64,000 nucleotides of DNA from Clostridium sp. CX1 (GTDB lineage: Bacteria; Bacillota; Clostridia; Clostridiales; Clostridiaceae): contig NZ_JAODOO010000001.1 in assembly GCF_025398335.1 (NCBI RefSeq), forward strand, positions 62,001 to 126,000. The letters run 5' to 3'. Below, piece by piece: positions 32,941 through 43,549 of the stretch. Within the stretch, counting starts at the first letter, position 1. Every line of letters starts with the position of its first letter. Made by a program: the position numbers and the translations under genes. The notes below the pieces were generated by a model, which saw only the letters and a list, made by a program, of their open reading frames with translations, had not been told where the DNA came from and made no database searches.

Positions 32941-33354
32941 TCATTTTGTAGTATTTTCCACTGCTGCTACTGCTTCAAGTTCTACCAATTGATTTATATA
33001 TCCTAATACTGTAACTCCAGATAAGGTACTTGGAACATCATGATTACCAAACTCTTTTCTTATTGTTTCCCATACGGTTACTAAATCTGAACGATTTGCC
33101 GATGCAACGAGTACTCTGGTGTATACTACATCTTCTAATGAAGCATTACACTCCTTAAGTGCTTCTTTCAAATTATTTACACAAAATTTTGCCTGAAGCT
33201 CATAATTATTTAAATGGGGGACTTCTCCGTCTTTATTAATTGGACATGCTCCCGCTAAAAACAGCAAGTCCATTCCTGAAGGTATACGTCCAGCATAAGC
33301 ATAATCTACTGGAGCTAAATTTGCAGAATGAATTAATGATATTTTTTTATTCAT
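32941..33354 (-). CDS. RidA (YjgF/YER057c) family protein lacking the catalytic Arg
   Basis: A 137-residue single-domain protein of the RidA family, which includes enamine/imine deaminases. The fold signatures are LLFLAGACPINKDGEV, QAKFCVNNLKEALKECN, VVYTRVLVAS and the C-terminal LVELEAVAAV. In RidA the active-site Arg lies in a PARS-type motif; here the aligned residues are PSTL, so Thr replaces Arg. A hydrolytic deaminase role is therefore doubtful, and it may belong to another Rid subgroup. No strong ribosome binding site is visible before the ATG. It lies near the broken HD gene in the accessory region. Confidence 0.8.
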   Translation of the reverse strand: MNKKISLIHSANLAPVDYAYAGRIPSGMDLLFLAGACPINKDGEVPHLNNYELQAKFCVNNLKEALKECNASLEDVVYTRVLVASANRSDLVTVWETIRKEFGNHDVPSTLSGVTVLGYINQLVELEAVAAVENTTK

Positions 33355-33505
33355 TTTTTATCTTTAGTGAGAGAGTGTATTATAAGTACCAAACCCTCAC
33401 TAAAACTCACTTCCTTTCGGTTTATATTTTTTTCTGTGTAAACATGTTGATAGTTCGTCATAAAAGAAGATTGCGTCTTAATAAAGAATTGCTACATTTT
33501 ATTTA

Positions 33506-34063
33506 TCAATACCGATTAATCCACTCTTCTTTTAAAATTGCATAGACTATATCGTCTGCCCATTCATTATCAAACCAAAAGCTTTTTTTGAAATGTGCCT
33601 CTTTTCTCATTCTAATTCTTTCAAGCAATGCTACGGATTTTATATTTCTAGGATCAACTGAAGCAATAATTCTATGTTTTTGTAAATTACAAAATAAGAA
33701 GTTTATTACACTATTAATAGCTTCAGTAGCATACCCTTTAGATTGATGCTCTATAGATAAGGTAAATCCTATTTCTACCTGTAAGTTATCTGGATCTATA
33801 AAATGAATCCCTATATCCCCAATTAACTCCTCAGTTTCCTTAACCAAAATTCCAAGCTGATACCAAGTATCTGGAACATTTGGTACTTTAGCAATTTTTT
33901 TATAAATAAATTCTTTGACTTCTTTGATTGTTTGTGGTCTCCAGCATTGAAATTTATATATTTGTGGATTAGAACGATATTTAAATATCGACTCTGCATC
34001 AGAAATTCTAATGCCTCTTAATACTAATCTTTCTGTTGAAATATTAATTTCACTATTATTCAT
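33506..34063 (-). CDS. GNAT-family N-acetyltransferase (RimJ/RimL type)
   Basis: A 185-residue acetyltransferase. The N-terminus ISTERLVLRGIRISDAESI is typical of the RimJ/RimL group. The acetyl-CoA-binding motif A is VEIGFTLSIEHQSKGYATEA (Q-S-K-G-Y-A), and the later VDPRNIKSVALLERIRMRKE is the conserved N-x-x-S-x-x-L-x-x-x-x-G-like region. CGGAGGAAAG precedes the ATG. It could modify a protein N-terminus, an antibiotic or a small molecule; the substrate cannot be told. Confidence 0.85.
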   Translation of the reverse strand: MNNSEINISTERLVLRGIRISDAESIFKYRSNPQIYKFQCWRPQTIKEVKEFIYKKIAKVPNVPDTWYQLGILVKETEELIGDIGIHFIDPDNLQVEIGFTLSIEHQSKGYATEAINSVINFLFCNLQKHRIIASVDPRNIKSVALLERIRMRKEAHFKKSFWFDNEWADDIVYAILKEEWINRY

Positions 34064-34310
34064 TGTCTTTCCTCCGAAAATATAATTTAGTTAACCTAAA
34101 TAGAACAACTCATTTCTAAACTTAAATTGTTGATAGCTATATGTATTGTTGTTGCGTATAAAATTACTATTTTTACTTAATTAATGATAATTATATCATA
34201 GTTACATGGTTCGATGTGGTTGCCTTTGAAATAAATGTAAGATTGTTTCGCTCTTTAACTCGCATTATTCAATTCTAAAAAACCATTGTTAAGATTTTTA
34301 CTTTTAATAG

Positions 34311-34691
34311 TTACGTCGCTTTATAATCACACTTTTGACATTGAGCAAGTGTATGTTGGTTGTCTTCAATATGATAAACACCAGACCATCTACAAATACT
34401 TTGCAAAATTGGAACTACAGACTGACCTTTCGAGGTCAATGAATACTCAACCTTTGGAGGTATTTCATCATAAGATTGTCTTTTTATGATTTCATCTATA
34501 ATCAATTCCTTTAATGTTGCAGCTAATACAGCATCTGTTATATTCGTCATTTCCTTTCGAAGGGAACTATATCTCAAGGTTTCTTTTTCAGCTAAAACGC
34601 AGATTATTCTTGATTTCCACTTACCACCAAAAACAGTTAATCCATACTCTAATGGACAACGAATATCTTTTTCTAATTTAGGCTTATACAT
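34311..34691 (-). CDS. HxlR-family winged-helix regulator
   Basis: A 126-residue MarR-like regulator of the HxlR family. It has the conserved N-terminal CPLEYGLTVFGGKWKSRII with Cys12, then LRYSSLRKEM and a C-terminal wing PPKVEYSLTSKGQSVVPIL. Extra Cys residues at the C-terminus (CQKCDYK) might bind metal or sense thiols. It is divergent from an ABM-like gene. An imperfect inverted repeat (GTTACT/AGTGAC, 34749-34772) lies in the shared promoter region and is a candidate operator. HxlR regulators often respond to aldehydes, quinones or thiol stress. Confidence 0.88.
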   Translation of the reverse strand: MYKPKLEKDIRCPLEYGLTVFGGKWKSRIICVLAEKETLRYSSLRKEMTNITDAVLAATLKELIIDEIIKRQSYDEIPPKVEYSLTSKGQSVVPILQSICRWSGVYHIEDNQHTLAQCQKCDYKAT

Positions 34692-34872
34692 TGACTTTAC
34701 TCCTTAATTTTTTAATCATAGTATATGACAATTCTTTATAAAATAAAAGTTACTATGAATTTTATTAGTGACTCATAAATTTGCTAATATATTCTGTTTT
34801 CCAAGTCATCTTGTTATAATTCATACAAGTTCATCAATAAGAGCTACTAATAATTATTCAGGAGGTATTATC

Positions 34873-35163
34873 ATGAAAGTAAATGCTTATTTGGAAATCA
34901 CAATGAAAATCGACAATAATAATCGTCAAGCTGCTGCAAAGGTCTACACAGACTACAGAGGACCTTTCCTTAAAACAATCAAAGGTGCTTTAACAAAAGA
35001 TCTTTTGATTCGTGATGAAGATGTTCAAGTTCTTCATGGTTTCGACAGCGTTGAAAATGCAAATGCTTACTTATCAAGTGAAATGTTCAAAAACGATGTA
35101 TTTGTGGGATTGCAACCTCTATGGAATGCAGACCCAGAAGTAAAAATTTATATCATAGCTTAA
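34873..35163 (+). CDS. Small ABM-like (ferredoxin-fold) protein, unknown function
   Basis: A 96-residue protein. The ATG at 34873 follows TTCAGGAGG; an upstream ATG at 34768 has no site. The alternating pattern (VNAYLEITMKID, GPFLKTIKGALTKDLLIRDE, VQVLHGFDSVENANAYL) resembles the dimeric antibiotic-biosynthesis-monooxygenase-like fold, though no catalytic residue is certain. It is divergent from the HxlR regulator, which probably controls it. Confidence 0.5.
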   Translation: MKVNAYLEITMKIDNNNRQAAAKVYTDYRGPFLKTIKGALTKDLLIRDEDVQVLHGFDSVENANAYLSSEMFKNDVFVGLQPLWNADPEVKIYIIA

Positions 35164-35169
35164 TAATTA

Positions 35170-35203
35170 AAAGCCATTCTATCATTGATAGCGTGGCTTT
35201 ATT
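35170..35203 (+). terminator. Terminator after the ABM-like gene
   Basis: AAAGCCA pairs with TGGCTTT, with an inner CTATC/GATAG pairing. It begins seven bases after the stop. Confidence 0.75.
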
Positions 35204-35338
35204 ACTAACCTCTGCTGCAAATTGCCATCTATTGAATTGTTTTTGCATTACGTCTTATAAGCTGGCATTTTATATTTGTCTATGGGTAGACTATTTATAT
35301 AATGCATGCTATATAAGTAGAAAGAGATGGTGTGTAAA

Positions 35339-35842
35339 ATGCATATACTACATTGTTTTACATGGATTTGTGCAGCTTATAAATGGGGCGACTGGCAAAA
35401 CTTTTGGCGTTATTATCCAACTATGCTGTTCTTTATCTTAGGTAATTTAATCCACAGTATAGTGTTTTATAACTTTAGTCAGTGGATTTATATTTCAACA
35501 TATCTACCACATAATTTAGTTAATATAATTGCGGCTTTTACAATTTTCCCTAGTACCGTACTATTATTTAATCCTTACTTTCCAAAACAGTTAAGCAAAA
35601 AAGTAATATATGTATTAAAATGGGCTTGCTTATATACCTTCATAGAATTATTCTTCTATTCTATCGGTTTAGTTGTTTATTTTAATGGCTGGAATCTTTG
35701 GTGGTCTGCTTTACATAACTTATATCAGTTTCCCCTTATTAGATTACACGATACAAATCCAGCACTTGCTTGGTTGTTTTCTGCTGTAATTTTTATAGTT
35801 ATAATATTTGTATTTAAGCCACCATTAAGCACTATAAAGTAA
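35339..35842 (+). CDS. CBO0543-type membrane protein
   Basis: A 167-residue membrane protein with four to five helices. It matches the small family of Bacillus and Clostridium proteins annotated from CBO0543: MHILHCFTWICAAYKWGDW, then YPTMLFFILGNLIHS, and a C-terminal RLHDTNPALAWLF. The start at 35339 is favoured over ATG 35327 because family members begin with this MHIL-type sequence. The ribosome binding site is weak for both. Function unknown. Confidence 0.65.
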   Translation: MHILHCFTWICAAYKWGDWQNFWRYYPTMLFFILGNLIHSIVFYNFSQWIYISTYLPHNLVNIIAAFTIFPSTVLLFNPYFPKQLSKKVIYVLKWACLYTFIELFFYSIGLVVYFNGWNLWWSALHNLYQFPLIRLHDTNPALAWLFSAVIFIVIIFVFKPPLSTIK

Positions 35843-36048
35843 CTCATGATATTTTAAATTAAAGGTTATTTCCTATAACCTTTAAAGCTTCTTTTGACAT
35901 TTCTAGTGATTCTACTTCTATTTGACGTGAAAAAATATTCAAATTATGCCATTACCAAAAGTGAAGTGAAATATATATTTATTGTGCAAATCCATAAAAT
36001 AGTTTTATACTCAATATCTAAAAAAGTAAGATTTTGAGCTAAAACTAG

Positions 36049-37488
<1,440 letters not shown>

Positions 37489-37527
37489 AAGAACATAAAA
37501 ATAAATTGTTAACTGTTACTAATTAAG

Positions 37528-37572
37528 TTACCCAGATACAATACCTATGTAAGTATTGCATCTGGGTAATTT
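37528..37572. terminator. Terminator between GH1 and SleL-like genes
   Basis: TTACCCAGATACAATAC pairs with GTATTGCATCTGGGTAA (one mismatch) around a seven-base loop. It lies between convergent genes and can serve both. Confidence 0.88.
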
Positions 37573-37590
37573 GTCACATTATAATATAGT

Positions 37591-38877
37591 TTATCGTTTT
37601 ACTACATCAAAATTTTCTTCTATAAGAAGCCAGTTTTGTGGGAAGGAAAGACCTAATTTCCAATAGCTAACTCCTCGCAAACCTAGTTCCTTTACAAGAT
37701 CAAATTTTGCTTGAATTGATCGAGCATCTTCAAACCATACTTTATGCTGTTTTCCTTGAGCATCGGTATAATCAAAATTAGGAGCTTGCGCTGTATAATC
37801 ATATTTAATTGGAACATTATTTTCTGCTGCTAACTGAATAGCTTGCTGAGGACTGACTGCTCTTGCAAATTGTCCTCCAGGTACAAAAGGAAGTGTCCAA
37901 TCGTATCCATATAAATTTTGCCCCATCATAATTTTAGAAGCAGGCATTTCAGTTAAAGCATATTCAATTACTTGTCTTACAGGACCTATTGGAGAAACAG
38001 GCATTGGTGGGCCGCCACTATATCCCCACTCATAAGTCATTAACACAACAAAGTCTGAAATTTGCCCATGAGCTTTATAATCGTGAGCTTCATACCAGCC
38101 ACCTGTTTGAGTGGCACTTGTTTTTGGTGCTAGAGCTGTAGACATCAGGAATCCTTCTGCAGACAGTCTTGCTTTTGCCTTTCTTAAGAAGTTGTTATAG
38201 TTTTCTCTTAATTCAGGTGGCAAGAACTCCATATCAAAATGTATATCTCTAAAATTATACTGTTTTGCTGTTGCAATGATATTATCAAGCAAGCGATTTT
38301 GTACTTCTGTGTTTGTCAGAACCACTCTTCCTAACTCTCTACTGAATTGTCCTTGTTCAAGATTAGTAACTACCATCATCAAGGTTGCATTATTAGCTCT
38401 GGCGATGGCAGGGAAGTTGTCTAATGGAGGAGCTTCTAGGGAACCATCTCTTTTAATTCTAAAACTAAAAGGTGCTAGATATGTCAAAAATGGTGCTGTG
38501 CTTCGAGCTGACTGCTGCAATGCAGGGGCAACTGTTCCACCTATTGGTTCAACATAGGCATTTATTTCTGCACTTTTTCTAGGGCGTGGAGGAATATACA
38601 ATCTAAATCCAACCTGAAGTGGTCTGGTAGGTGGAATTCCATTAATTTGTGCAAGTCTTTGATAGCTTATTCCAAATCTACGTGCAATACTGTACAAGCT
38701 ATCTCCCGGTTGAACCCAATAGTACATTCCAACTATAGGAATTACTAACGTTTGCCCAACTACTAATTGATTAGGATTTGGAACTTCATTGGAACCTACA
38801 ATTGCTGAAACTGTAGAATTATATATTCGGGCAATATCAAATATTGACTGTCCTGGTTGAACAACGTGAATCTGCAT
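37591..38877 (-). CDS. sleL: Spore cortex-lytic enzyme, LysM-LysM-GH18 (SleL/YaaH type)
   Basis: A 428-residue protein: two N-terminal LysM domains (about residues 2-47, HVVQPGQSIFDIARIYN, and 52-95, YWVQPGDSLYSIARRFG), then a glycoside hydrolase 18 domain. The catalytic acid lies in FRDIHFDMEFLPPE, and VVLMTYEWGYSGGPPMPVSP and GVSYWKLG are typical of the SleL/YaaH subgroup. These N-acetylglucosaminidases degrade cortex fragments during germination. It has no signal peptide, as is usual for these spore proteins. AGAAGGAGATATT precedes the ATG. It lies next to the ger operon on the same strand. Confidence 0.9.
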   Translation of the reverse strand: MQIHVVQPGQSIFDIARIYNSTVSAIVGSNEVPNPNQLVVGQTLVIPIVGMYYWVQPGDSLYSIARRFGISYQRLAQINGIPPTRPLQVGFRLYIPPRPRKSAEINAYVEPIGGTVAPALQQSARSTAPFLTYLAPFSFRIKRDGSLEAPPLDNFPAIARANNATLMMVVTNLEQGQFSRELGRVVLTNTEVQNRLLDNIIATAKQYNFRDIHFDMEFLPPELRENYNNFLRKAKARLSAEGFLMSTALAPKTSATQTGGWYEAHDYKAHGQISDFVVLMTYEWGYSGGPPMPVSPIGPVRQVIEYALTEMPASKIMMGQNLYGYDWTLPFVPGGQFARAVSPQQAIQLAAENNVPIKYDYTAQAPNFDYTDAQGKQHKVWFEDARSIQAKFDLVKELGLRGVSYWKLGLSFPQNWLLIEENFDVVKR

Positions 38878-38910
38878 AATATCTCCTTCTTATAAAAATT
38901 ATCCAATATC

Positions 38911-38918
38911 ATTATATG
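38911..38918 (-). promoter_or_regulatory. Possible sigma-E -10 element of the SleL-like gene
   Basis: On the minus strand CATATAAT lies 34 bases before the ATG. It matches seven of eight positions of a sigma-E type -10 (CATACAnT). The -35 region is not convincing, so the call is tentative. Confidence 0.3.
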
Positions 38919-39017
38919 AAGTAGAAGGAGAAGTGTACTAAAAAAATTTTATTAAATTATATTATAAAATACAGTAGGCAAAATTACTGAGCGGATTTTA
39001 ATGATTTTTTGTAAAGT

Positions 39018-40163
39018 TTATTGATTAGTTACAGCCCCATAAAAGTCAAAGTTAATCTTTGCTTCCACATTAAAGTATGCATATTTATATAAATCCTTCC
39101 ACTTAATAGATTTCCAGTACTTGTTCTCTTTTGTCCGTAATATTTCACCGAAGCCTACTGGATCTGATCCTACTTGAGAAAGATATTTTAAAAGTTTCAC
39201 ATAGTCTTTTTTTAGGAATTGACCAACTGCATCTTCTAATTTCTTTTTATCCTCAGGATTTGTCAAATCCAGCTCTCCAGAATATTCATTAAGATATCCC
39301 TTAAAGTCCAATTTTATATTTATGATTGTCTTATCTCCTTCAGTAGTTACCTGAATTTTTCTGTTTTTATTTTTCATTACTATAGCAGCTCCACTTTTTA
39401 TATCCTCCTGTTCTTTATAGGAGTATGGGCCTTGGTAAACATAGTTAATATCTTCTTTTACTCCTATTAAGCCATTGAGAAGTGCTGCATCCTTTATATC
39501 TATTTTTCCTACCATTTTATCACCACTAAATAAAGCGGCACCTGCCACTTGTATTTGTTCACTACTATAGCGAAGGAGAGGTGTTGTAGGATCAATTGTT
39601 TTTGAGCATGTTAGTATTGTGAAATGGGATACCCGGGTTTCAGGCACATATGAGTTTTTACGTGCACTTTCCAGTAAACCATTCACATAGAAGGTTGGTC
39701 TAGGTTTATTTTTAAAATTTTCACTGAGTTTCATTAGTTCGTAGGGGCTGCCTTCTACTACGATAACATTTGCCAGTAGGGGATTCTCTGGACTACGTAA
39801 GAACACTTCCAGAAAATTATTAATTCCCTTCATTGCCATACCCTCAGAAAAAAAGATTTGCTGTATCTTTCCACCTTCTATAGTTTTTCCAGAAACCTGA
39901 CGAGCTTTATCTCGTCCTTCTCTAAGAAGATTTATTTTTGTAGTAAGAATCTCAGTTTTTTCCTGAGACTCCTGTGCTTTAACAGTGGGTGATATCAAAG
40001 GGACGCTAGTAGTGTATTGGACTTCCCCCGCTTCATCAAGTTCTAATCCCAACTGAAGCATAAATCCTATCTTTTCATATATTTTTTGGTCCCAACACCC
40101 AGTTTGAAACACTGCTATACTTAACATAATCATTATAGTTATCAGTTTCTTAATAGGTTTCAT
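39018..40163 (-). CDS. Germinant receptor lipoprotein, Ger(x)C family
   Basis: A 381-residue lipoprotein. The signal peptide ends in QTGC with the acylated Cys at residue 23, followed at once by the WDQKIYEKIGFMLQLGLE pattern that opens GerC proteins. The body shows the known folds, including QISGKTIEGGKIQQIFFSEG-like sequence (here QVSGKTIEGGKIQQIFFSEG), and ends without a membrane segment. It overlaps the upstream permease gene by 14 bases and is the last gene of a gerA-gerB-gerC operon. The subunit anchors the receptor on the outer face of the spore inner membrane. Confidence 0.92.
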   Translation of the reverse strand: MKPIKKLITIMIMLSIAVFQTGCWDQKIYEKIGFMLQLGLELDEAGEVQYTTSVPLISPTVKAQESQEKTEILTTKINLLREGRDKARQVSGKTIEGGKIQQIFFSEGMAMKGINNFLEVFLRSPENPLLANVIVVEGSPYELMKLSENFKNKPRPTFYVNGLLESARKNSYVPETRVSHFTILTCSKTIDPTTPLLRYSSEQIQVAGAALFSGDKMVGKIDIKDAALLNGLIGVKEDINYVYQGPYSYKEQEDIKSGAAIVMKNKNRKIQVTTEGDKTIINIKLDFKGYLNEYSGELDLTNPEDKKKLEDAVGQFLKKDYVKLLKYLSQVGSDPVGFGEILRTKENKYWKSIKWKDLYKYAYFNVEAKINFDFYGAVTNQ

Positions 40164-41244
40164 GTGATTCTACCCCTTTTGTTCTGACAAATGAAAGACA
40201 GAAACATAGAACAAGAAATAAGTATACGCCTATGCCTGCCAGGCTAATAACCTGTCGAGCCATAAAGGCTTCATTAATATCTCTTGGTATTCTGCTCAGC
40301 AAAATCAGTACTACAAAAAAAATCAGTACATTACCTTTAGAATCTTTTATTTTGAATACCTTTCCTAGACTGTAGTAGGCTGCAAACATATAGGCCCTCA
40401 TTGAGCAGCCCATAACAATAAACCATGAGGCAATGAGATATAAATCTAGTCTTTCAAGTATGGGAGCATTATATACCCTACCTAAGTTAAATAGTGGAAT
40501 GGTTTGGATTTTTAAAAAGTTTTCACCAAACAGTGCTGTTGAAGTAACTACAATAATCAAAGAAAATAATGTTGTTAAACTAATAGCAATGATGTGCCAT
40601 TTTAGTAAATTTTTTTTATCATTAATTTCCGGAAATACAAAAGCCACTAACTCTAAACCGAGAAAAGTAAAAAAGCCTGTTTTTACACCGGATAATACTT
40701 TAAGTACCTCAGCTTCACCAATAGGGAGAAGAAAGGAAAACCTATACTGCTTAGTTAATATAAGAAGATATATAATGGATACCACGTAAGCCATAAGGGA
40801 TATGTATTTAAATCGCACTACATATTTGAGACCACACCATACCAGATAAATTGATGGCAGCATAACAAAGGGAACTATTATAAAAACTGGTGTTCGAGGG
40901 AGCAGCGTAAGCCTTAGAAAGACTGAAAAAATACGGGCACTTGCAGCAGCAGCCAGCAGCAAATAAACTATAAGAAGAGTATTAACAATGAACCCTATTA
41001 ATCTTCCAAAAATAAGCCTATTAATATCGTATATAGATCTATTACAATATCTTTTCAATAATAAGACTATTAATATCCCTAACATAACCGATATAATCCC
41101 AGCTATTAGTATTGAAATCCAGCCGTCGTGACCTACCATTCTTGCCATAATTGTAGGTAAGGTTATCATTCCCATACCAGTTTGGGCTATGAATGTTAAC
41201 AGAGCCATTTGCTTTGATGTTATGTTATGCTTACCCTTCATCAT
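40150..41244 (-). CDS. Germinant receptor permease, GerB family
   Basis: A 364-residue protein with ten hydrophobic helices of the spore germination permease (APC-like) family. The N-terminus ITSKQMALLTFIAQTGMGMI and the block KKLN-like GFFTFLGLELVAFVFPEIND (near residue 190) are typical. ATG at 41244 (or 41241) is chosen after AGGAG; a GTG at 41250 abuts the site. It overlaps gerA by 14 bases and gerC by 14 bases. GerB is thought to bind the germinant amino acid or sugar; the ligand cannot be read here. Confidence 0.92.
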   Translation of the reverse strand: MMKGKHNITSKQMALLTFIAQTGMGMITLPTIMARMVGHDGWISILIAGIISVMLGILIVLLLKRYCNRSIYDINRLIFGRLIGFIVNTLLIVYLLLAAAASARIFSVFLRLTLLPRTPVFIIVPFVMLPSIYLVWCGLKYVVRFKYISLMAYVVSIIYLLILTKQYRFSFLLPIGEAEVLKVLSGVKTGFFTFLGLELVAFVFPEINDKKNLLKWHIIAISLTTLFSLIIVVTSTALFGENFLKIQTIPLFNLGRVYNAPILERLDLYLIASWFIVMGCSMRAYMFAAYYSLGKVFKIKDSKGNVLIFFVVLILLSRIPRDINEAFMARQVISLAGIGVYLFLVLCFCLSFVRTKGVESHETY

Positions 41245-42685
41245 TTCCACTCCTGAATTTATTTTTAATTCTAGTCATATAAGGTCGTTTTTTCATTTTC
41301 TTCAAGGGCAATCTTAAGATACTATCCTTTAGACCATTTGTATCTAATGGGGAAAAAGGTTGAAAGTAAGGCTGACCTAGTGACTCTATTCTAGTCAAGT
41401 GGGCAAAGGTTAAAGCGGTAGATACTACGATTCCGATAATGCCAAAGACGGAGGCAGATATCATATAAACGAAACGTAAAATACGTATGGCCATTGCCAT
41501 GTCCTGTGAGGGCAAAACGTAGGATGCAATTGCTGTAGCCGCTACTATAATAATTAATAGGTTGCTTACTATACCTGCCTCTACTGCAGCTTGCCCAATG
41601 ATTAAACCGGCAACTACACTAATGGAAGTACCAATGTATGTGGGAAGACGAATTGCCGCTTCTCTTACCATTTCAATTGTAAACTCTAAAATCAGTGCCT
41701 CTACAATAGGAGGAAAGGGCACCCTTGCTCTAGATTCTGCTAAAGGTATAAGCAGATCTAAAGGGACAGCATAGTAGTGAAAAGAAGTTATAGAAATATA
41801 CATAGATGGTAATAAGATAGCGATAATAAGGGCTGCAATTCTAATTAGTCTTAAAAAGGAGCCATGAATCCAAAGTGTACTATAGTCATCCATTCCTTGA
41901 AAAAAAGCTATAAAATCCACCGGAGCAATAAGAACTCTAGGGGTGCCATCCTCTAATATTACTATTCTTCCTTCCAGGAGGGCTGCCGTAGTCTTATCCG
42001 GTCTTTCTGTAGAAAGAAACTGAGGAAATACAGAATTTGGATGGGCTGATATGCTTTGTTCAATGTAACCTACACTTGAAAGTCCATCTATATTTATTTT
42101 GCTTACTTTATCAAAAAGTCCATTTACAATATCCATGTTTGCTATACCTTCGATGTAAGCTATAACAACCATTTGTTGTGTTTGAACTCCTAAGGTTATA
42201 GTCTTAAATTTTAGTTTGTTATTTTTAATTTTTCTTCTTAGTATGGAGAGATTAGTATATATAGGTTCTACAAAACCCTCGTGAGAACCGCGGACATTCT
42301 TTTCTGTATCCGGCTCTTCAATGCTTCTTTTTTCAACGTCTGGAAGCATACATGCTACAGCAAAAGGAATCTGTTCGCAAACAAATACTGTGTTTCCATC
42401 CATAATACTCTCTATTACTTTAGTTGAATCGTAGAGAATAGTTGTTTCTCCGCAAGGTATATTATGAATATTAATTTCATTAGATAACTGTTGAAGACTC
42501 ATAGCAATTAGTGGACTAATGAAGTCACTTTGAACTGATGCATAATCAGTAAGTTGTTTAATATATAAAAAGAAAGCTTCATGCTGATTGTCGATATACA
42601 CTTTTTTCTGAATAATATCAGGACAATCAACCAGTGCGTCCCTTATAGATTGCATAGTAATACTATTAGGCGTTTTTGTATCCAT
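41231..42685 (-). CDS. Germinant receptor subunit A, GerA/SpoVAF family
   Basis: A 484-residue protein with a large N-terminal cytoplasmic domain and about five C-terminal membrane helices. Conserved blocks are RRKIKNNKLKFKTITLGVQT, then VIAYIEGIANMDIVN, EGRIVILEDGTPRVLIAP, a DDYSTLWIHGSFLRLIR region and the P-E-like FPPIVEALILEFTIEMVREA, ending RIKNKFRSGNDEG. The ATG at 42685 has GAGGTG eight bases upstream; GTG at 42694 overlaps that site. GerA oligomers have been described as the nutrient-gated channel. First gene of the ger operon. Confidence 0.93.
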   Translation of the reverse strand: MDTKTPNSITMQSIRDALVDCPDIIQKKVYIDNQHEAFFLYIKQLTDYASVQSDFISPLIAMSLQQLSNEINIHNIPCGETTILYDSTKVIESIMDGNTVFVCEQIPFAVACMLPDVEKRSIEEPDTEKNVRGSHEGFVEPIYTNLSILRRKIKNNKLKFKTITLGVQTQQMVVIAYIEGIANMDIVNGLFDKVSKINIDGLSSVGYIEQSISAHPNSVFPQFLSTERPDKTTAALLEGRIVILEDGTPRVLIAPVDFIAFFQGMDDYSTLWIHGSFLRLIRIAALIIAILLPSMYISITSFHYYAVPLDLLIPLAESRARVPFPPIVEALILEFTIEMVREAAIRLPTYIGTSISVVAGLIIGQAAVEAGIVSNLLIIIVAATAIASYVLPSQDMAMAIRILRFVYMISASVFGIIGIVVSTALTFAHLTRIESLGQPYFQPFSPLDTNGLKDSILRLPLKKMKKRPYMTRIKNKFRSGNDEG

Positions 42686-42854
42686 GAAAGTCACCTCATA
42701 TGGAATTATTCCCCGTTTCTTTATTAAAAATGCAGTAACTGTATTAGCATAAGTAATATAACCCTTAAATATAATTTTTTAACAGGGAAACTCTAGTCCA
42801 TAGGGAAGCTTCACATTAGGATATAAATCTATGATAGAGGAGGAGATTAGGATT

Positions 42855-43406
42855 ATGAAAAGTGAAAAGGAAAAAATGCTGGCAGGTGACTTTTATAATG
42901 CTGGAGATGAAGAATTGGTTAAAGAAAGAGATTTTGCAAGAGACTTAACCTTTCAATTTAACTACACAAAGCCAAGTGAAAAGGAGAGAAGGCAAGAGCT
43001 TTTAAAGCAGTTGATTGTAACTAAGGGTTCTTTTTATATTGAAGCACCTTTTAATTGTGACTATGGTTATAACATAGAAGTCGGTGAAAATTTCTATGCA
43101 AACTATGGCTGCACTATACTAGATGTGAATAAGGTTAAAATTGGAGATAACGTACTTTTAGCACCAAATGTTCAAATTTATACTGCTGCTCATCCTACTG
43201 ATCCAATGGAACGGCTTTCGGGCAAGGAATACGCCAAGCCTATTGCTATAGGAAACAATGTTTGGATTGGAGGAGGTTCAATAATATGCCCTGGAGTGAA
43301 AATTGGTGACAATGTAACAATTGGAGCAGGAAGTGTGGTAACTAAGGATATACCTGATAACGTAATTGCTGCAGGGAATCCATGCAGGGTTATTAGAAGC
43401 ATTTAG
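42855..43406 (+). CDS. maa: Maltose/galactoside O-acetyltransferase (left-handed beta-helix)
   Basis: A 183-residue hexapeptide-repeat acetyltransferase. The N-terminus MKSEKEKMLAGDFYNAGDEE is that of the Maa/LacA/NodL group. The catalytic His lies in IYTAAHPTDP and the hexapeptide turns follow in KPIAIGNNVWIGGGSIICPG and VKIGDNVTIGAGSVVTKDIP. ATG 42855 fits this N-terminus; an in-frame ATG at 42831 lies before the GAGGAGGAG site. It acetylates sugars such as maltose or glucose using acetyl-CoA. Monocistronic, divergent from the ger operon. Confidence 0.92.
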   Translation: MKSEKEKMLAGDFYNAGDEELVKERDFARDLTFQFNYTKPSEKERRQELLKQLIVTKGSFYIEAPFNCDYGYNIEVGENFYANYGCTILDVNKVKIGDNVLLAPNVQIYTAAHPTDPMERLSGKEYAKPIAIGNNVWIGGGSIICPGVKIGDNVTIGAGSVVTKDIPDNVIAAGNPCRVIRSI

Positions 43407-43518
43407 TGCTATGTAATGCTTATAGGTTAACTATTGAATTTTAGTGATGTATAAGGTCTATATCAAGGTTATAGTAAGCTGTAGTTTATTGATAATGCAA
43501 ATTACAGCTTATTTACTA

Positions 43519-43547
43519 TTGACATATACAGTTTAACGATATACAAT
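43519..43547 (+). promoter_or_regulatory. Promoter of the PadR/DUF2812 operon
   Basis: TTGACA (43519-43524) and TACAAT (43542-43547) are 17 bases apart. The double palindrome at 43550-43574 starts two bases downstream of the -10, where a repressor would block the start site. Confidence 0.8.
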
Positions 43548-43549
43548 AC

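Noticed and set aside
35121-35441. Plus-strand frame overlapping the end of the ABM-like gene and the start of the membrane protein
   Set aside because: It spans the terminator hairpin and a start region, is rich in Cys and has no ribosome binding site; the two flanking genes explain the region.
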